From: Polycyclovorans sp964425915
GTDB lineage: Bacteria; Pseudomonadota; Gammaproteobacteria; Nevskiales; Nevskiaceae
Direction of reading: 5' to 3'
Assembly (NCBI GenBank): GCA_964425915.1
Contig: CAYROO010000002.1
Location: 372,001 to 436,000, forward strand
DNA length: 64,000 nt
Shown: piece after piece, positions 55,461-64,000 of the stretch
Layout of the letters: the number at the start of each line of letters is the position of its first letter
Position numbering within the stretch: position 1 is the first letter of the stretch
Notes under the pieces: model-generated
Told to the model about the DNA's origin: nothing
Databases searched by the model: none
What the model saw: only the letters and a program-made list of their open reading frames with translations
Made by a program: the position numbers and the translations under genes

Positions 55461-58031
55461 ATGCCCCAGCTTCACCGCCGTGCCGATTATCAGCCGCCCG
55501 CCTATCGCATCGATCGGGTCGAGATGACCGTGCAGGTGGATACCGAAACGCGGGTCACCACCCGCCTCGCCGTTCGGCGGGTTGATGGGGTGGCGACCGA
55601 TACCCCGCTCCGCTTGGATGCGCGCGACCTGAGGATTCTGTCAATGGCCGTCGACGGCAAGGTTCTGCCCGAAGCGGCCCGCCCGCAGACCGCACTGGAG
55701 GTGACGCTGCGGGATCTCCCCGCCCGGTTTCAGCTGGAAACCGTGACCCTGTTGCAGCCCGAGGCGAACAGCGCGCTCGAAGGTTTCTACCAGAGTGGGC
55801 CGATGTACTGCACCCAGTGCGAAGCCCACGGCTTTTCGCGCATCACCCCCTATCTGGACCGACCCGACGTGCTGGCGCCGTTCACCGTCCGCCTGGAAGC
55901 GGCCGATCAGGCGCGCTTCCCGGTGTTGCTGGCCAACGGCAACCGCGTGGCGGCGGGCGCGCTCGACGGCGGTGGCCACTACGCCGAATGGGAGGACCCC
56001 TTCGCCAAGCCCTGCTACCTGTTCGCCATGGTGGCGGGCGACCTGGCCTGTGTCGCTGACCACTACACCGCTGCCGATGGCCGGCCACGGCGTCTGGAGT
56101 TCTACGTCGATCGCGGCAACGAGGGTCTGGTCGGGCATGCCATGCAGTCGCTCAAGGACGCCATGCGCTGGGACGAAGAGACCTATGGTCTGGTGTACGA
56201 CCTCGATCTCTACATGGTGGTGGCGGCGCGCGCCTTCAACATGGGGGCGATGGAGAACAAGGGGCTCAACATCTTCAACGCTGCCTACGTGCTGGCCAGT
56301 CCGGAAACCGCCACCGACGACAGCTATCACGCCATCAGCGCGGTGATCGCGCATGAGTATTTCCACAACTACACCGGCAATCGGGTGACCTGCCGCGACT
56401 GGTTCCAGCTGTCGCTCAAGGAAGGGCTCACCGTGTTCCGCGACCAGCGATTCAGCGAGGATCATCTGGGCGCCGAGATACAACGCATCGATCAGGTGCG
56501 TACCTTGCGGGCCCAGCAGTTCCCTGAGGATGCCGGCCCCACCGCCCACCCGGTGCGTCCCGAGGCCTATCAGGAGGTCAACAACTTCTACACCGCCACC
56601 ATCTACGAGAAGGGTGCGGAGATCGTGCGCATGCTGGAAACGATGATCGGCCGCAGCGCCTTCCGCGAAGGCTTGCGTCGCTACCTGCAGGCGCACGACG
56701 GCACGGCCGCCACCATCGAGGACTTCGTGGCGGCGCTGTCGGCGGCGTCCGGTCAGGATCTGCAGCCCTTCCTGAGTTGGTATGCCCAGGCCGGCACTCC
56801 GCGGGTGCGGTTGCAACGCCAATGGGATGCGGCAACCGGTGCCCTGCACATCACCCTGCAGCAGCACACGGCGCCAACACCCGGGCAGCCGCACAAGCAG
56901 CCGTTGCCGATTCCGTTCCGGCTGCGGCTGGCCGATGCCGCCGGGCGCACGGTGTCCCTGCCCGATCATCCGGCGCGGCGTGGCGACGACCTGCTGTTGC
57001 TCGACGGCGAGCAGCTCACGCTGACGGTCCCGAACGACACCGAGCCGCTGCCCACTTGCCTGCAGGGCTTCTCCGCGCCGGTGCGGCTGGAGACCGACTA
57101 TCAGGACTACGAGCTGCGGCGCATCGCGGTCCGCGCCGAGGAAGACGGCTTCGTTCGCTGGGACGCGCTGCAGGCCCTGCAGGCCCGCGCCCACGCCGGA
57201 CTCATGCAGGGCCAGCGCGACAGCCTGGGCCAGCTGCTGCCTGCGCTGCAGGCCGTGGCCGCGCAAAACCCAACGCCGGCGCTGGCGGCCCGGCTGCTGG
57301 CGATGCCGCCGGCTGCGGTGCTGTGGGACGGCATCACCGCGGTCGATCCGCAGGCCTTTGTCTTGGCGCTGGATGCCCAGCACAAAGCCATCGCCGAAGC
57401 GCTGGTGGGGCCGTGTTCGGTGTGGGCCAGCTGGGAACCGCATCAGCTGGAGCGCTGGGGCGAACGGGCGCTGGCCAATCTGTCGCTGGGCTATCTGGCA
57501 CGGCTGGGGACACCGGTGGTGGCGCGTCTCGCCAGTGCCCGCGTGCAGGGTCCCAACATGACCCTGGCGGCCGGCGCACTGCAGGCGCTCTGTCGTGACG
57601 GCGGGGCCGATGCCGAGGCGGCGCTGTCCCTGTTCTATAGCCGTTGGTGCGAGCAGCCCCTGGTGCTGGACCGCTGGTTCGCACTGCAGGCTGGCCGACC
57701 GCAGAACGACGCCGCTGCGGTACATCGCCTGATGGCGCACGACCAATTTGATTGGCGCAATCCGAACCGGCTACGCGCGGTGCTGGGATCGTTCGCACGC
57801 GACAACCTCGGCCAGTTTCATAGCGAGGCTGGCTACCGCCTCTATGCCGACGCCCTGGAGCGGCTCGATCAGGCCAATCCGCAAACCGCGGCGCGGCTGT
57901 CACGGCCGCTACTGGGCTTCGCTCAGCTGGCTGAGCCTTGGCGTAGCCTGCAGCGCGATGTGGTCTCCGATCTGCGTAGCCGGGTGCGTTCGCCGGACCT
58001 CATCGAGATGCTGGACGCTGCCTTGGCCTGA
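55461..58031 (+). CDS. pepN: Aminopeptidase N
   Basis: M1-family zinc aminopeptidase that degrades peptides. It has 856 residues, close to the E. coli PepN. The GAMEN substrate motif (NMGAMENKGLN) and the zinc motif HEYFH with a glutamate 19 residues later (LKEGLTVF) are intact. The C-terminal helical part is present. ATG 55461 begins the family start PQLHRRADYQPPAY. The gene is single, with its 3' end facing the GGDEF gene. Confidence 0.96.
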   Translation: MPQLHRRADYQPPAYRIDRVEMTVQVDTETRVTTRLAVRRVDGVATDTPLRLDARDLRILSMAVDGKVLPEAARPQTALEVTLRDLPARFQLETVTLLQPEANSALEGFYQSGPMYCTQCEAHGFSRITPYLDRPDVLAPFTVRLEAADQARFPVLLANGNRVAAGALDGGGHYAEWEDPFAKPCYLFAMVAGDLACVADHYTAADGRPRRLEFYVDRGNEGLVGHAMQSLKDAMRWDEETYGLVYDLDLYMVVAARAFNMGAMENKGLNIFNAAYVLASPETATDDSYHAISAVIAHEYFHNYTGNRVTCRDWFQLSLKEGLTVFRDQRFSEDHLGAEIQRIDQVRTLRAQQFPEDAGPTAHPVRPEAYQEVNNFYTATIYEKGAEIVRMLETMIGRSAFREGLRRYLQAHDGTAATIEDFVAALSAASGQDLQPFLSWYAQAGTPRVRLQRQWDAATGALHITLQQHTAPTPGQPHKQPLPIPFRLRLADAAGRTVSLPDHPARRGDDLLLLDGEQLTLTVPNDTEPLPTCLQGFSAPVRLETDYQDYELRRIAVRAEEDGFVRWDALQALQARAHAGLMQGQRDSLGQLLPALQAVAAQNPTPALAARLLAMPPAAVLWDGITAVDPQAFVLALDAQHKAIAEALVGPCSVWASWEPHQLERWGERALANLSLGYLARLGTPVVARLASARVQGPNMTLAAGALQALCRDGGADAEAALSLFYSRWCEQPLVLDRWFALQAGRPQNDAAAVHRLMAHDQFDWRNPNRLRAVLGSFARDNLGQFHSEAGYRLYADALERLDQANPQTAARLSRPLLGFAQLAEPWRSLQRDVVSDLRSRVRSPDLIEMLDAALA

Positions 58032-58088
58032 GCCACCCGCGTGATCACCCGGCTGCGGCCGCCACCGTTGACGCCCGACGCAGTGGCC

Positions 58089-60557
58089 CTAGGCAGCCCC
58101 GTGTAGCACGGCCCGATTGCGGCCATCATGTTTGGCCCGGTAGCAGGCGGTGTCGGCCTGCCGCAGAACATCGTTCAACGCGAGTCGGCCGTCCAGGCAG
58201 GTCATGCCGATGGACAGCCCCACTTCGAACGCCTGGTCGTTGGCGACCAAGCGATAGTGCGACACGCTGTGAATCAGACCGGCGGCGACCTTGTGAGCAG
58301 AGACCAAGGGGCAGTCGCGCAGGATGAGGGCGAACTCGTCACCGCCGATGCGTGCCAGCAGGTCAGACTGACGCAAGCGTGAGCGCATCCGCTGCGTGAT
58401 GTCGCGCAGGACTTCGTCGCCACGGGCATGCCCAACCTCGTCATTGATGCGCTTGAAATGGTCGAGATCGAGTTGCAGCAGGTAGTGTTCACCACCGCGA
58501 TTGCGGGCCGACACCAGCGTGGCCTCCAGCTCGCGCTCGAACTCGCGGCGGTTGGCGAGGCCGGTGAGCGCATCGTGGGTGGCCTGGAACAGCAACTGCT
58601 GGGACAACTGCCGGGTGGCGCTGACATCACGGAACACGAACACGACGCCAATCAAGGCGCCCTCACGGTCGCGTATTGGCGCACAGCTGTCTTCGACCGG
58701 CAGCAGGCTGCCGTCCTCGAAGCGCAGTGCCGCATCAGCAGGGATACCGGTGGGAAGGCCTACTCGCAGCACACGCTGAACCGGTGATTCCAGCAGCTCG
58801 CCATTGCGCTCCGAGACCAGCACAACAACCTCATCGAAGGCGCGGCCCAGGGTATCGGGCAGCATCCGCTTGAGTAGCCGCAGTGCCGCCTCATTGGTGA
58901 AAGTGATCCGGCCGGAGCTGTCGGTCCGCACCACGCCGTCCCCGATGGCGGCAAGCGTGACCTGGGCGAGATCGCGCTCGGCGGCCAGGGCGCGGTCGGT
59001 GGCGATTTGCTCGGAGAGATCCTGAATCTGCGCCATGAAGTGCTGCGGGTTGCCGCACTCGTCGCGAATCAGGGTGACGGACAGCAGGCAGGTCACGGCC
59101 GTGCCGTCATGGCGCAGGTACCGCTTCTGCATCTTGTAGTGGCTGGCATCCCCGCGCAGCAGGGTCTCCACATTGGAAAGGTCCGCATCCAGATCGTCGG
59201 GATGCGTGATGTCCTGGAAGGTCAGCTTTGCCAGCTGCTCGGCCGGATAGCCGAGCATGGCGCAGAGCGCGTCATTGACCTGAATCCAGCGCCCGTCGAG
59301 ATTGACGATGGCCGAACCGATGGGGGCATCGTCAAAGGCGGCACGGAACAGGCGCTCGCGCTCGTCGAGTGCGCGTTGCGCGGTGATCTGCGCCGTAATG
59401 TCGTGGCCCTCGGGGATCAGGAAGGCCACCCGGCCGTTATCGTCCATGATGGGCTTCAGGGAAAAATCGATGACCACGGTATGGTCGCCCTGACCACGGA
59501 CCTCCACCTGGTAGCGCACCGGCGTCCCTGCAGCGGCCTGGCCAATCGCCTCGCGCAGCTGCTGCCGGGTCGGTTCGCCCATCTGCCACCAGTGACAGTC
59601 CCAGAAAGGCTTGCCGACCAGTGCGTCCATCGACAGTCCGGCAAAGTTGAGCGCGGTGTCATTGGCCTCCAGCAAGGTGCCGTCGGGCGACAGCAGGCCA
59701 ATGAACTGGAAGGTGGAATTGAAAATACCCTGGTAGCGCGTGTGGGCCTGCTGCGCCACCGCTTCCAGAAATTTGCGCTCACTGATATCCGTGTGCGTCC
59801 CCACCACCCGTAGCGGCTTACCGTCAGGGGTGCGTGAGACCACTCGGCCGCGGTCCTGTATCCATTTGTACTGTCCGTCCTTGCACAGCACGCGGTGTTC
59901 ATTGAGGTAGAACGGTGTACGCCCTTCGAGATGGGCGTTGAGGTCGGCGTAGCAGGCCTCGCGATCGTCCGGATGCAGGCGTGAGTCCCACTCGGATAGC
60001 TGGTCTCCGATCTCCTCTTCGTCAAACCCCAGCATGCGCTTCCACTGGGTGGAGAAGAACACCTGGTTGGTCTGCGCATCCCAGTCCCAGACGCCGAGGC
60101 CGGAACCCTCGGTGGCCATGCGCCAGCGCTCCTCGAACTCGGCCAGGCGCTCGCCCAGGGTGCGGGCATTGGACTCGGCCTGCTTGCGGCGGTCGATGTC
60201 CTGGATGGTGCCGGCCAGACGGACCATCTGCCGACCCTCCCGTTCCGCCATGCCGGTGACCCGAACATGCCGATGGCGCCCGGTGTAGGTGTGCAGCTCC
60301 AGTTCCAGATCGAAGCTGCGTGCGCGCTGCTCGCAGTCCTCCAGGGCCGGTCGCAGCAGGGCCTGCGAAGCCTCCGTGTAGACCGCGATGGCGTCCGCCA
60401 TCGGCGGTGGCTCGGCAGTGGCTGACCACTCCAACAGGCGGCGGGTGCCCTGCGACCACCACAGGGTCGGCGAATCGCCCAGGTGCACGACCCAGGTGCC
60501 CGACCCGGTCGCTTCCTCCAGACTGCTCAAGGCGGCGCTGAAGCTGCTGGTGCTCAC
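58089..60557 (-). CDS. Diguanylate cyclase with five PAS domains
   Basis: An 822-residue cytosolic sensor that should synthesise cyclic di-GMP. About five PAS domains lie in tandem (GSGTWVVHLGD, GLGVWDWDAQTN, FQFIGLLSPDG, APIGSAIVNLDG, GDGVVRTDSSG). The C-terminal GGDEF domain has an intact GGDEF at about 738 and the inhibitory RxxD site (RQSD) five residues ahead, so product inhibition is expected. No EAL domain. GTG 60557 was chosen for its GAGGAG ribosome binding site. Longer starts would overlap the helicase gene start. Confidence 0.9.
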   Translation of the reverse strand: MSTSSFSAALSSLEEATGSGTWVVHLGDSPTLWWSQGTRRLLEWSATAEPPPMADAIAVYTEASQALLRPALEDCEQRARSFDLELELHTYTGRHRHVRVTGMAEREGRQMVRLAGTIQDIDRRKQAESNARTLGERLAEFEERWRMATEGSGLGVWDWDAQTNQVFFSTQWKRMLGFDEEEIGDQLSEWDSRLHPDDREACYADLNAHLEGRTPFYLNEHRVLCKDGQYKWIQDRGRVVSRTPDGKPLRVVGTHTDISERKFLEAVAQQAHTRYQGIFNSTFQFIGLLSPDGTLLEANDTALNFAGLSMDALVGKPFWDCHWWQMGEPTRQQLREAIGQAAAGTPVRYQVEVRGQGDHTVVIDFSLKPIMDDNGRVAFLIPEGHDITAQITAQRALDERERLFRAAFDDAPIGSAIVNLDGRWIQVNDALCAMLGYPAEQLAKLTFQDITHPDDLDADLSNVETLLRGDASHYKMQKRYLRHDGTAVTCLLSVTLIRDECGNPQHFMAQIQDLSEQIATDRALAAERDLAQVTLAAIGDGVVRTDSSGRITFTNEAALRLLKRMLPDTLGRAFDEVVVLVSERNGELLESPVQRVLRVGLPTGIPADAALRFEDGSLLPVEDSCAPIRDREGALIGVVFVFRDVSATRQLSQQLLFQATHDALTGLANRREFERELEATLVSARNRGGEHYLLQLDLDHFKRINDEVGHARGDEVLRDITQRMRSRLRQSDLLARIGGDEFALILRDCPLVSAHKVAAGLIHSVSHYRLVANDQAFEVGLSIGMTCLDGRLALNDVLRQADTACYRAKHDGRNRAVLHGAA

Positions 60558-60709
60558 CCAAACGAACTCCTCGGTTATCCAGCGCCGAGTGTCGCAGTCG
60601 CCACGGGGCGCAGCGGCGCCCGCCGACCTGTGGCGGCGGCGGCAGGACGAGTGGTGCAAGGAATTCAGACACATACGCCATTCGTCGCAGGTCGCCCTAG
60701 GCTGGCCGC

Positions 60710-63157
60710 ATGGATGCACTCGATGCCTGGTTCGCCAACAAGCGTTGGCCGGTGGCGGACTTTCAGCGTGCGGCCTGGACCGCCTACGCCCGTGGCGAGT
60801 CAGGTCTGCTGCACGCACCCACCGGCACCGGCAAGACGCTGGCGGCCTGGGGTGGGCCTTTGCGGGCCGCCACCGGGCCAGATGAGCCCCTGCGCGTTTT
60901 GTGGATCACGCCGATGCGGGCATTGGCGGCGGATACCGCCGAGCAGTTGCAGGCCATTGCCACCGACGTCGGCAGCGGTTGGACCGTAGAGCGCCGCACC
61001 GGCGACACCGGCAGCGCGGCGCGAGCCCGGCAGCGGCGGCGACTGCCACAGGCGCTGGTGACCACCCCGGAGTCGCTGTCGCTGCTGTTGGGCTATGCCG
61101 ATCTCATCCCGGCCTTCGCTGGCTTGCAGGCGGTGATCGTCGACGAGTGGCACGAACTGCTGGGCAGCAAGCGCGGTGTGCAGGTCACGTTATGCCTGTC
61201 GCGGCTGCGCGAGCTGGCGCCACACCTGCGGGTGTGGGGGCTGTCCGCCACCCTGGGGAATCTGGAGACGGCCGCACGCGCCCTGATCGGGCCCGACCGC
61301 GCCTGCACCCTGGTGGGGGCGGACCTGCCCAAGGTACTGACGGTGGACACCCTGCTGCCGCCACAGATCGAGCACTTCCCCGCTGCCGGGCACATGGGAC
61401 TGGTGTGTCTGCCGCAGGTGGTTGAGGCGCTGCACACGGCGCAGAGCACCCTGCTGTTCACCAACACCCGCGCCCAGGCCGAGCGCTGGTTCGACGCCCT
61501 CAGCATGGCGGCCCCCGAGCTGACCTTGGGGCTGCATCATGGCTCGTTGGATGCGCGGCATCGCGCCGATATCGAGGCTGGCTTGAAGACCGGCACCCTG
61601 CGCGCGGTGGTGGCCACCAGTGCGTTGGACCTCGGAGTGGACTTCCGGCCGGTGGACCAGGTCATTCAGATTGGCGGGCCCAAGGGCGTGGCGCGGCTGC
61701 TGCAGCGTGCCGGACGGAGCGGCCACCGGCCCGGCGCGCGCAGTCGGATCCTGTGCGTGCCGGCCAATGCCCTGGAGATTGCCGAGTTCGCCGCCGCCCG
61801 TCGCGCGCTGGCACAGGGGGACATCGAGGAGCGGCGACCGCTGCGTGGGGCGCTCGACCTGCTGGCGCAGCATGTGGTGACGCTGGCGCTCACCGGTCGC
61901 TGCCGGCCTGAGACCATCCTCAAGACGGTGCGTGGCACCGATGGCTACGCCGACCTCAGCGACGAGGACTGGCAGTGGGTGCTGGATTTCGTCATGCGCG
62001 GCGGCGCGCTGCAGGCCTATCCCCAGTTTCGCAAGGTGGCGATCAATGACCAGGGCTGCCTGTGCGTGCCCGACGCCACCACCGCGCGCCGCCATCGACT
62101 GGCGGTGGGCACCATCACCTCGGATGCCATGATGAAGGTGGCCTTCGTCAACGGTGCCGGTGTCGGTCAGGTGGAGGAAAGCTTCATCGCCCGGCTCAAG
62201 CCGGGTGACACCTTCCTGTTCGGCGGGCGCCGGCTGACCCTGGTGCGCGTGCGCGACATGGTGGCGCAGGTGCGCGCCGGGGGTCGCAGCCAGGTCATTC
62301 CCCGCTTTGCCGGCGGCAAGATGCCCCTGTCGAGCACCCTCGCCGGGCAGTTGCGGGCCCTGATGGCGGACCACGTCAGGGATGGCCTGGCCAGCGATCT
62401 ACCGGAACGCGCGGCGCTGGCCCCGCTGTTCGAGCGGCAGGCGGCGATCAGCGCCTTGCCGGTGCCCGGCACCTTGCTGGTCGAGCGCCTGCGCTCGCGC
62501 GAAGGCACACACCTGTTCGTGTTCCCCTTTGCCGGCCGTCACGCCCACGAAGGACTGGCGGCCCTGATGGCCTGGCGCCTGGCCCAGCGCGCGCCGATGA
62601 ACGTGACCATGGCCTTCAACGACTATGGCTTCGAGCTGCTGAGCCGCGCGCTGCCACCGCTGGATGACACCGAGCTGCGGCGGTTGCTGTCGCCGCAGCA
62701 GCTCGATGCCGATCTGCTGTCCAGCCTCAATGCGGCGGAAATGGCCCGCAGGCAGTTTCGCGAGGTGGCACGGGTGGCAGGGCTGGTGTTCGAGGGCTAT
62801 CCCGGCGCCGGCAAGACGGTGAAGCAGGTGCAGCTGTCCAGCGGCCTGCTGTATGACGTGCTGGCGCGTTACGAACCCGGTAACCGACTGGTGCGGCAAG
62901 CGCTGGACGAGGTCCTGGAACGACAACTTGATCGCAGCCGGCTGCGGGCCGCCTGCGAAGCGGCGCAGCAAGACCGCGTCGTCCAGGTGGACACGCCCCG
63001 ACTTTCGCCATTGGCCTTCCCGCTGTGGGCGGAACGGCTGACCCAGCAGCTGGGCAGTGAGTCCGCCGCCGAGCGCATTCGCCGCATGGCCGCTGAGCTG
63101 GCGGGGCAGATGCCGAGCGGGGATCGTCCTACGCGAAGACGGACGCCCCGCCGTTAA
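60710..63157 (+). CDS. Ligase-associated DEXH-box DNA helicase (Lhr family)
   Basis: An 815-residue superfamily-2 helicase. Walker A APTGTGKTLAAW lies near residue 30, and motif II DEWHELLGSKRG, LSATLGN (III) and the motif VI segment VARLLQRAGRSGHRPG are present. The C-terminal half is the helicase-specific extension of Lhr-type proteins. It is the third partner of the ligase-exonuclease module, but separated from them by kdkA, rarD, pepN and the GGDEF gene. PdeM follows directly. Confidence 0.93.
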   Translation: MDALDAWFANKRWPVADFQRAAWTAYARGESGLLHAPTGTGKTLAAWGGPLRAATGPDEPLRVLWITPMRALAADTAEQLQAIATDVGSGWTVERRTGDTGSAARARQRRRLPQALVTTPESLSLLLGYADLIPAFAGLQAVIVDEWHELLGSKRGVQVTLCLSRLRELAPHLRVWGLSATLGNLETAARALIGPDRACTLVGADLPKVLTVDTLLPPQIEHFPAAGHMGLVCLPQVVEALHTAQSTLLFTNTRAQAERWFDALSMAAPELTLGLHHGSLDARHRADIEAGLKTGTLRAVVATSALDLGVDFRPVDQVIQIGGPKGVARLLQRAGRSGHRPGARSRILCVPANALEIAEFAAARRALAQGDIEERRPLRGALDLLAQHVVTLALTGRCRPETILKTVRGTDGYADLSDEDWQWVLDFVMRGGALQAYPQFRKVAINDQGCLCVPDATTARRHRLAVGTITSDAMMKVAFVNGAGVGQVEESFIARLKPGDTFLFGGRRLTLVRVRDMVAQVRAGGRSQVIPRFAGGKMPLSSTLAGQLRALMADHVRDGLASDLPERAALAPLFERQAAISALPVPGTLLVERLRSREGTHLFVFPFAGRHAHEGLAALMAWRLAQRAPMNVTMAFNDYGFELLSRALPPLDDTELRRLLSPQQLDADLLSSLNAAEMARRQFREVARVAGLVFEGYPGAGKTVKQVQLSSGLLYDVLARYEPGNRLVRQALDEVLERQLDRSRLRAACEAAQQDRVVQVDTPRLSPLAFPLWAERLTQQLGSESAAERIRRMAAELAGQMPSGDRPTRRRTPRR

Positions 63158-63167
63158 GCCAACTGCC

Positions 63168-63854
63168 ATGGTCAAAGATCCGACAACGAATGGCGCGGTG
63201 ATCCGGGCTTGGCACGGCCAGGCGCTGCACCTGTTGCCCGAGCGCGCCATCTGGTGGCCGGCACGTCGCACCTTGATCGTCGCCGATGTGCATCTCGGCA
63301 AGGGCGCCGCGCTGCGTCGGCAGGGGGTGGCGGTGCCGCATGGCGTCAGCGCCGCCGACCTGGATCGACTGTCGGCGCTGATCTCGCGGCATGCGCTACA
63401 ACGCCTGCTGATGCTGGGTGACGTGTTCCATGCGCGCCCCGGCGCTGATGAGCCGATGATGGCCGCCTTCGACCACTTCCGCGACCGCCATCCAGCGCTC
63501 GACATCGCCATTGTGCGGGGCAACCACGACCGACCCGCAGCACTCCCCGCCGCCTGGCAATTGCGATGGCTGGCGGAAGGCACCCGGGAACCGCCCTTCG
63601 TCTGGCGTCACACCCCCGGCGTGGATGCGCGCGGGGCGGTGATGGCGGGTCATGTGCATCCCGCACATGTGTTGCGGGTGGGTGCCGAGCGGGCGCGCGT
63701 GCCGGTGTACTGGTGGCAGCCCCAGCAGCTGGTGTTACCTGCGTTTGGCGGCCTGACCGGGGGCTTTGTTATCACCCCGGCGACCGCCGACCGCCTGTAC
63801 GCAGTGGTACCGGACGCCGTGATTCCGTTGCCGTCACGCGCTAGGCTGCGTTGA
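63168..63854 (+). CDS. pdeM: Ligase-associated DNA damage response endonuclease PdeM
   Basis: A 228-residue metallophosphoesterase. The metal sites are complete: ADVHLGK, GDVFH, RGNHD and GHVHP. The family is encoded with ligase-associated helicases and is thought to cleave DNA in damage repair. ATG 63168 lies ten bases after the helicase stop. An in-frame start inside the helicase gene would add 37 residues without family support. Confidence 0.9.
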   Translation: MVKDPTTNGAVIRAWHGQALHLLPERAIWWPARRTLIVADVHLGKGAALRRQGVAVPHGVSAADLDRLSALISRHALQRLLMLGDVFHARPGADEPMMAAFDHFRDRHPALDIAIVRGNHDRPAALPAAWQLRWLAEGTREPPFVWRHTPGVDARGAVMAGHVHPAHVLRVGAERARVPVYWWQPQQLVLPAFGGLTGGFVITPATADRLYAVVPDAVIPLPSRARLR

Positions 63855-63873
63855 GATTTGACGGAGTCGACGC

Positions 63874-64000
63874 ATGCACGTGTTGGTGACCGGCGGGACC
63901 GGATTTATCGGCAGCGCCCTGTTGCCGGCCTTGCAGGCGGCCGGCCATCGGTTGACGGTGCTGACGCGCCGCCCGGCCACCGCTGCCCTACCCGAGGCGG
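63874..64000 (+). CDS. TIGR01777-family epimerase (SDR), 3'-truncated by window edge
   Basis: The first 42 codons are visible. The N-terminus has the Rossmann motif TGGTGFIGSALLPALQAAG followed by HRLTVLTRRP, typical of the TIGR01777 (YfcH) nucleoside-sugar epimerase-like proteins. Function is not established in the family. The gene starts 19 bases after pdeM and runs off the window. Confidence 0.75.
   Translation, partial: MHVLVTGGTGFIGSALLPALQAAGHRLTVLTRRPATAALPEA

Noticed and set aside
55641..57746. 701-residue minus-strand ORF opposite pepN
   Set aside because: Antisense shadow of pepN. The plus-strand gene has intact GAMEN and HEYFH motifs.

Overview
The window is a GC-rich chromosomal segment from a Gammaproteobacterium that carries its replication-origin region. 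The evidence is the dnaA-dnaN-recF-gyrB order, the pilMNOPQ-aroKB order, a gammaproteobacterial-length GyrB, and LPS genes (lpxL, waaA, kdkA). Type IV pili, a TonB-dependent receptor, L,D-transpeptidase/TPR proteins and an Lhr-type ligase-associated repair set point towards the Xanthomonadales/Nevskiales side of the class. The genus cannot be fixed from sequence reading alone. One 100-base N run (22722-22821) is an assembly gap inside a tandem repeat.

Layout. 1-1.5 kb: the end of purE and purK (purine synthesis). 1.5-9.5 kb, leftward: dnaA, dnaN, recF, gyrB, then a DegV protein and a stand-alone ParA-like ATPase. The dnaA-dnaN gap is AT-rich with DnaA boxes and is the best oriC candidate. Two perfect 16-bp parS palindromes lie inside recF. 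9.6-14.5 kb: rpmE2 (L31 type B), gltA, an unknown nucleotidyltransferase-like gene and the PBP1A gene, which diverges from pilMNOPQ. 14.6-22.5 kb: pilMNOPQ, aroK, aroB and a dGTPase-like gene whose 3' end is tandemly duplicated at the gap. 22.9-31.1 kb: an MFS-acyltransferase fusion and glutamate synthase gltB/gltD with a strong sigma70-like promoter and a structured leader.

31.1-38.4 kb: a TonB receptor with a paired lipoprotein, then a divergent phosphorelay (hybrid kinase; Hpt plus REC-EAL phosphodiesterase). 38.5-42 kb: a small unknown gene with a MerR-type regulator, an NTF2-like protein, a secreted DNA ligase (LigE type), and a DUF4160/DUF2442-HTH pair whose first gene is frameshifted. 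42-46.5 kb: rph-cobW-rdgB-hemW, sufE and a stand-alone H-NOX haem sensor. 46.5-49.7 kb: an L,D-transpeptidase and a TPR protein that share a C-terminal NTF2-like domain, then lpxL. 49.8-54.4 kb: waaA, a nuclease-ligase pair and kdkA. 54.4-64 kb: rarD-like exporter, pepN, a five-PAS GGDEF protein, the ligase-associated helicase and PdeM endonuclease, and the start of a TIGR01777 epimerase.

Most of the window is housekeeping. The less ordinary parts are the split Exo/Lig and Lhr/PdeM repair module, the parS pair inside recF, the H-NOX protein, the MerR/unknown-protein pair, the frameshifted toxin-antitoxin-like locus and the heptamer/inverted repeats. I found no CRISPR array, tRNA, rRNA, prophage or insertion sequence.
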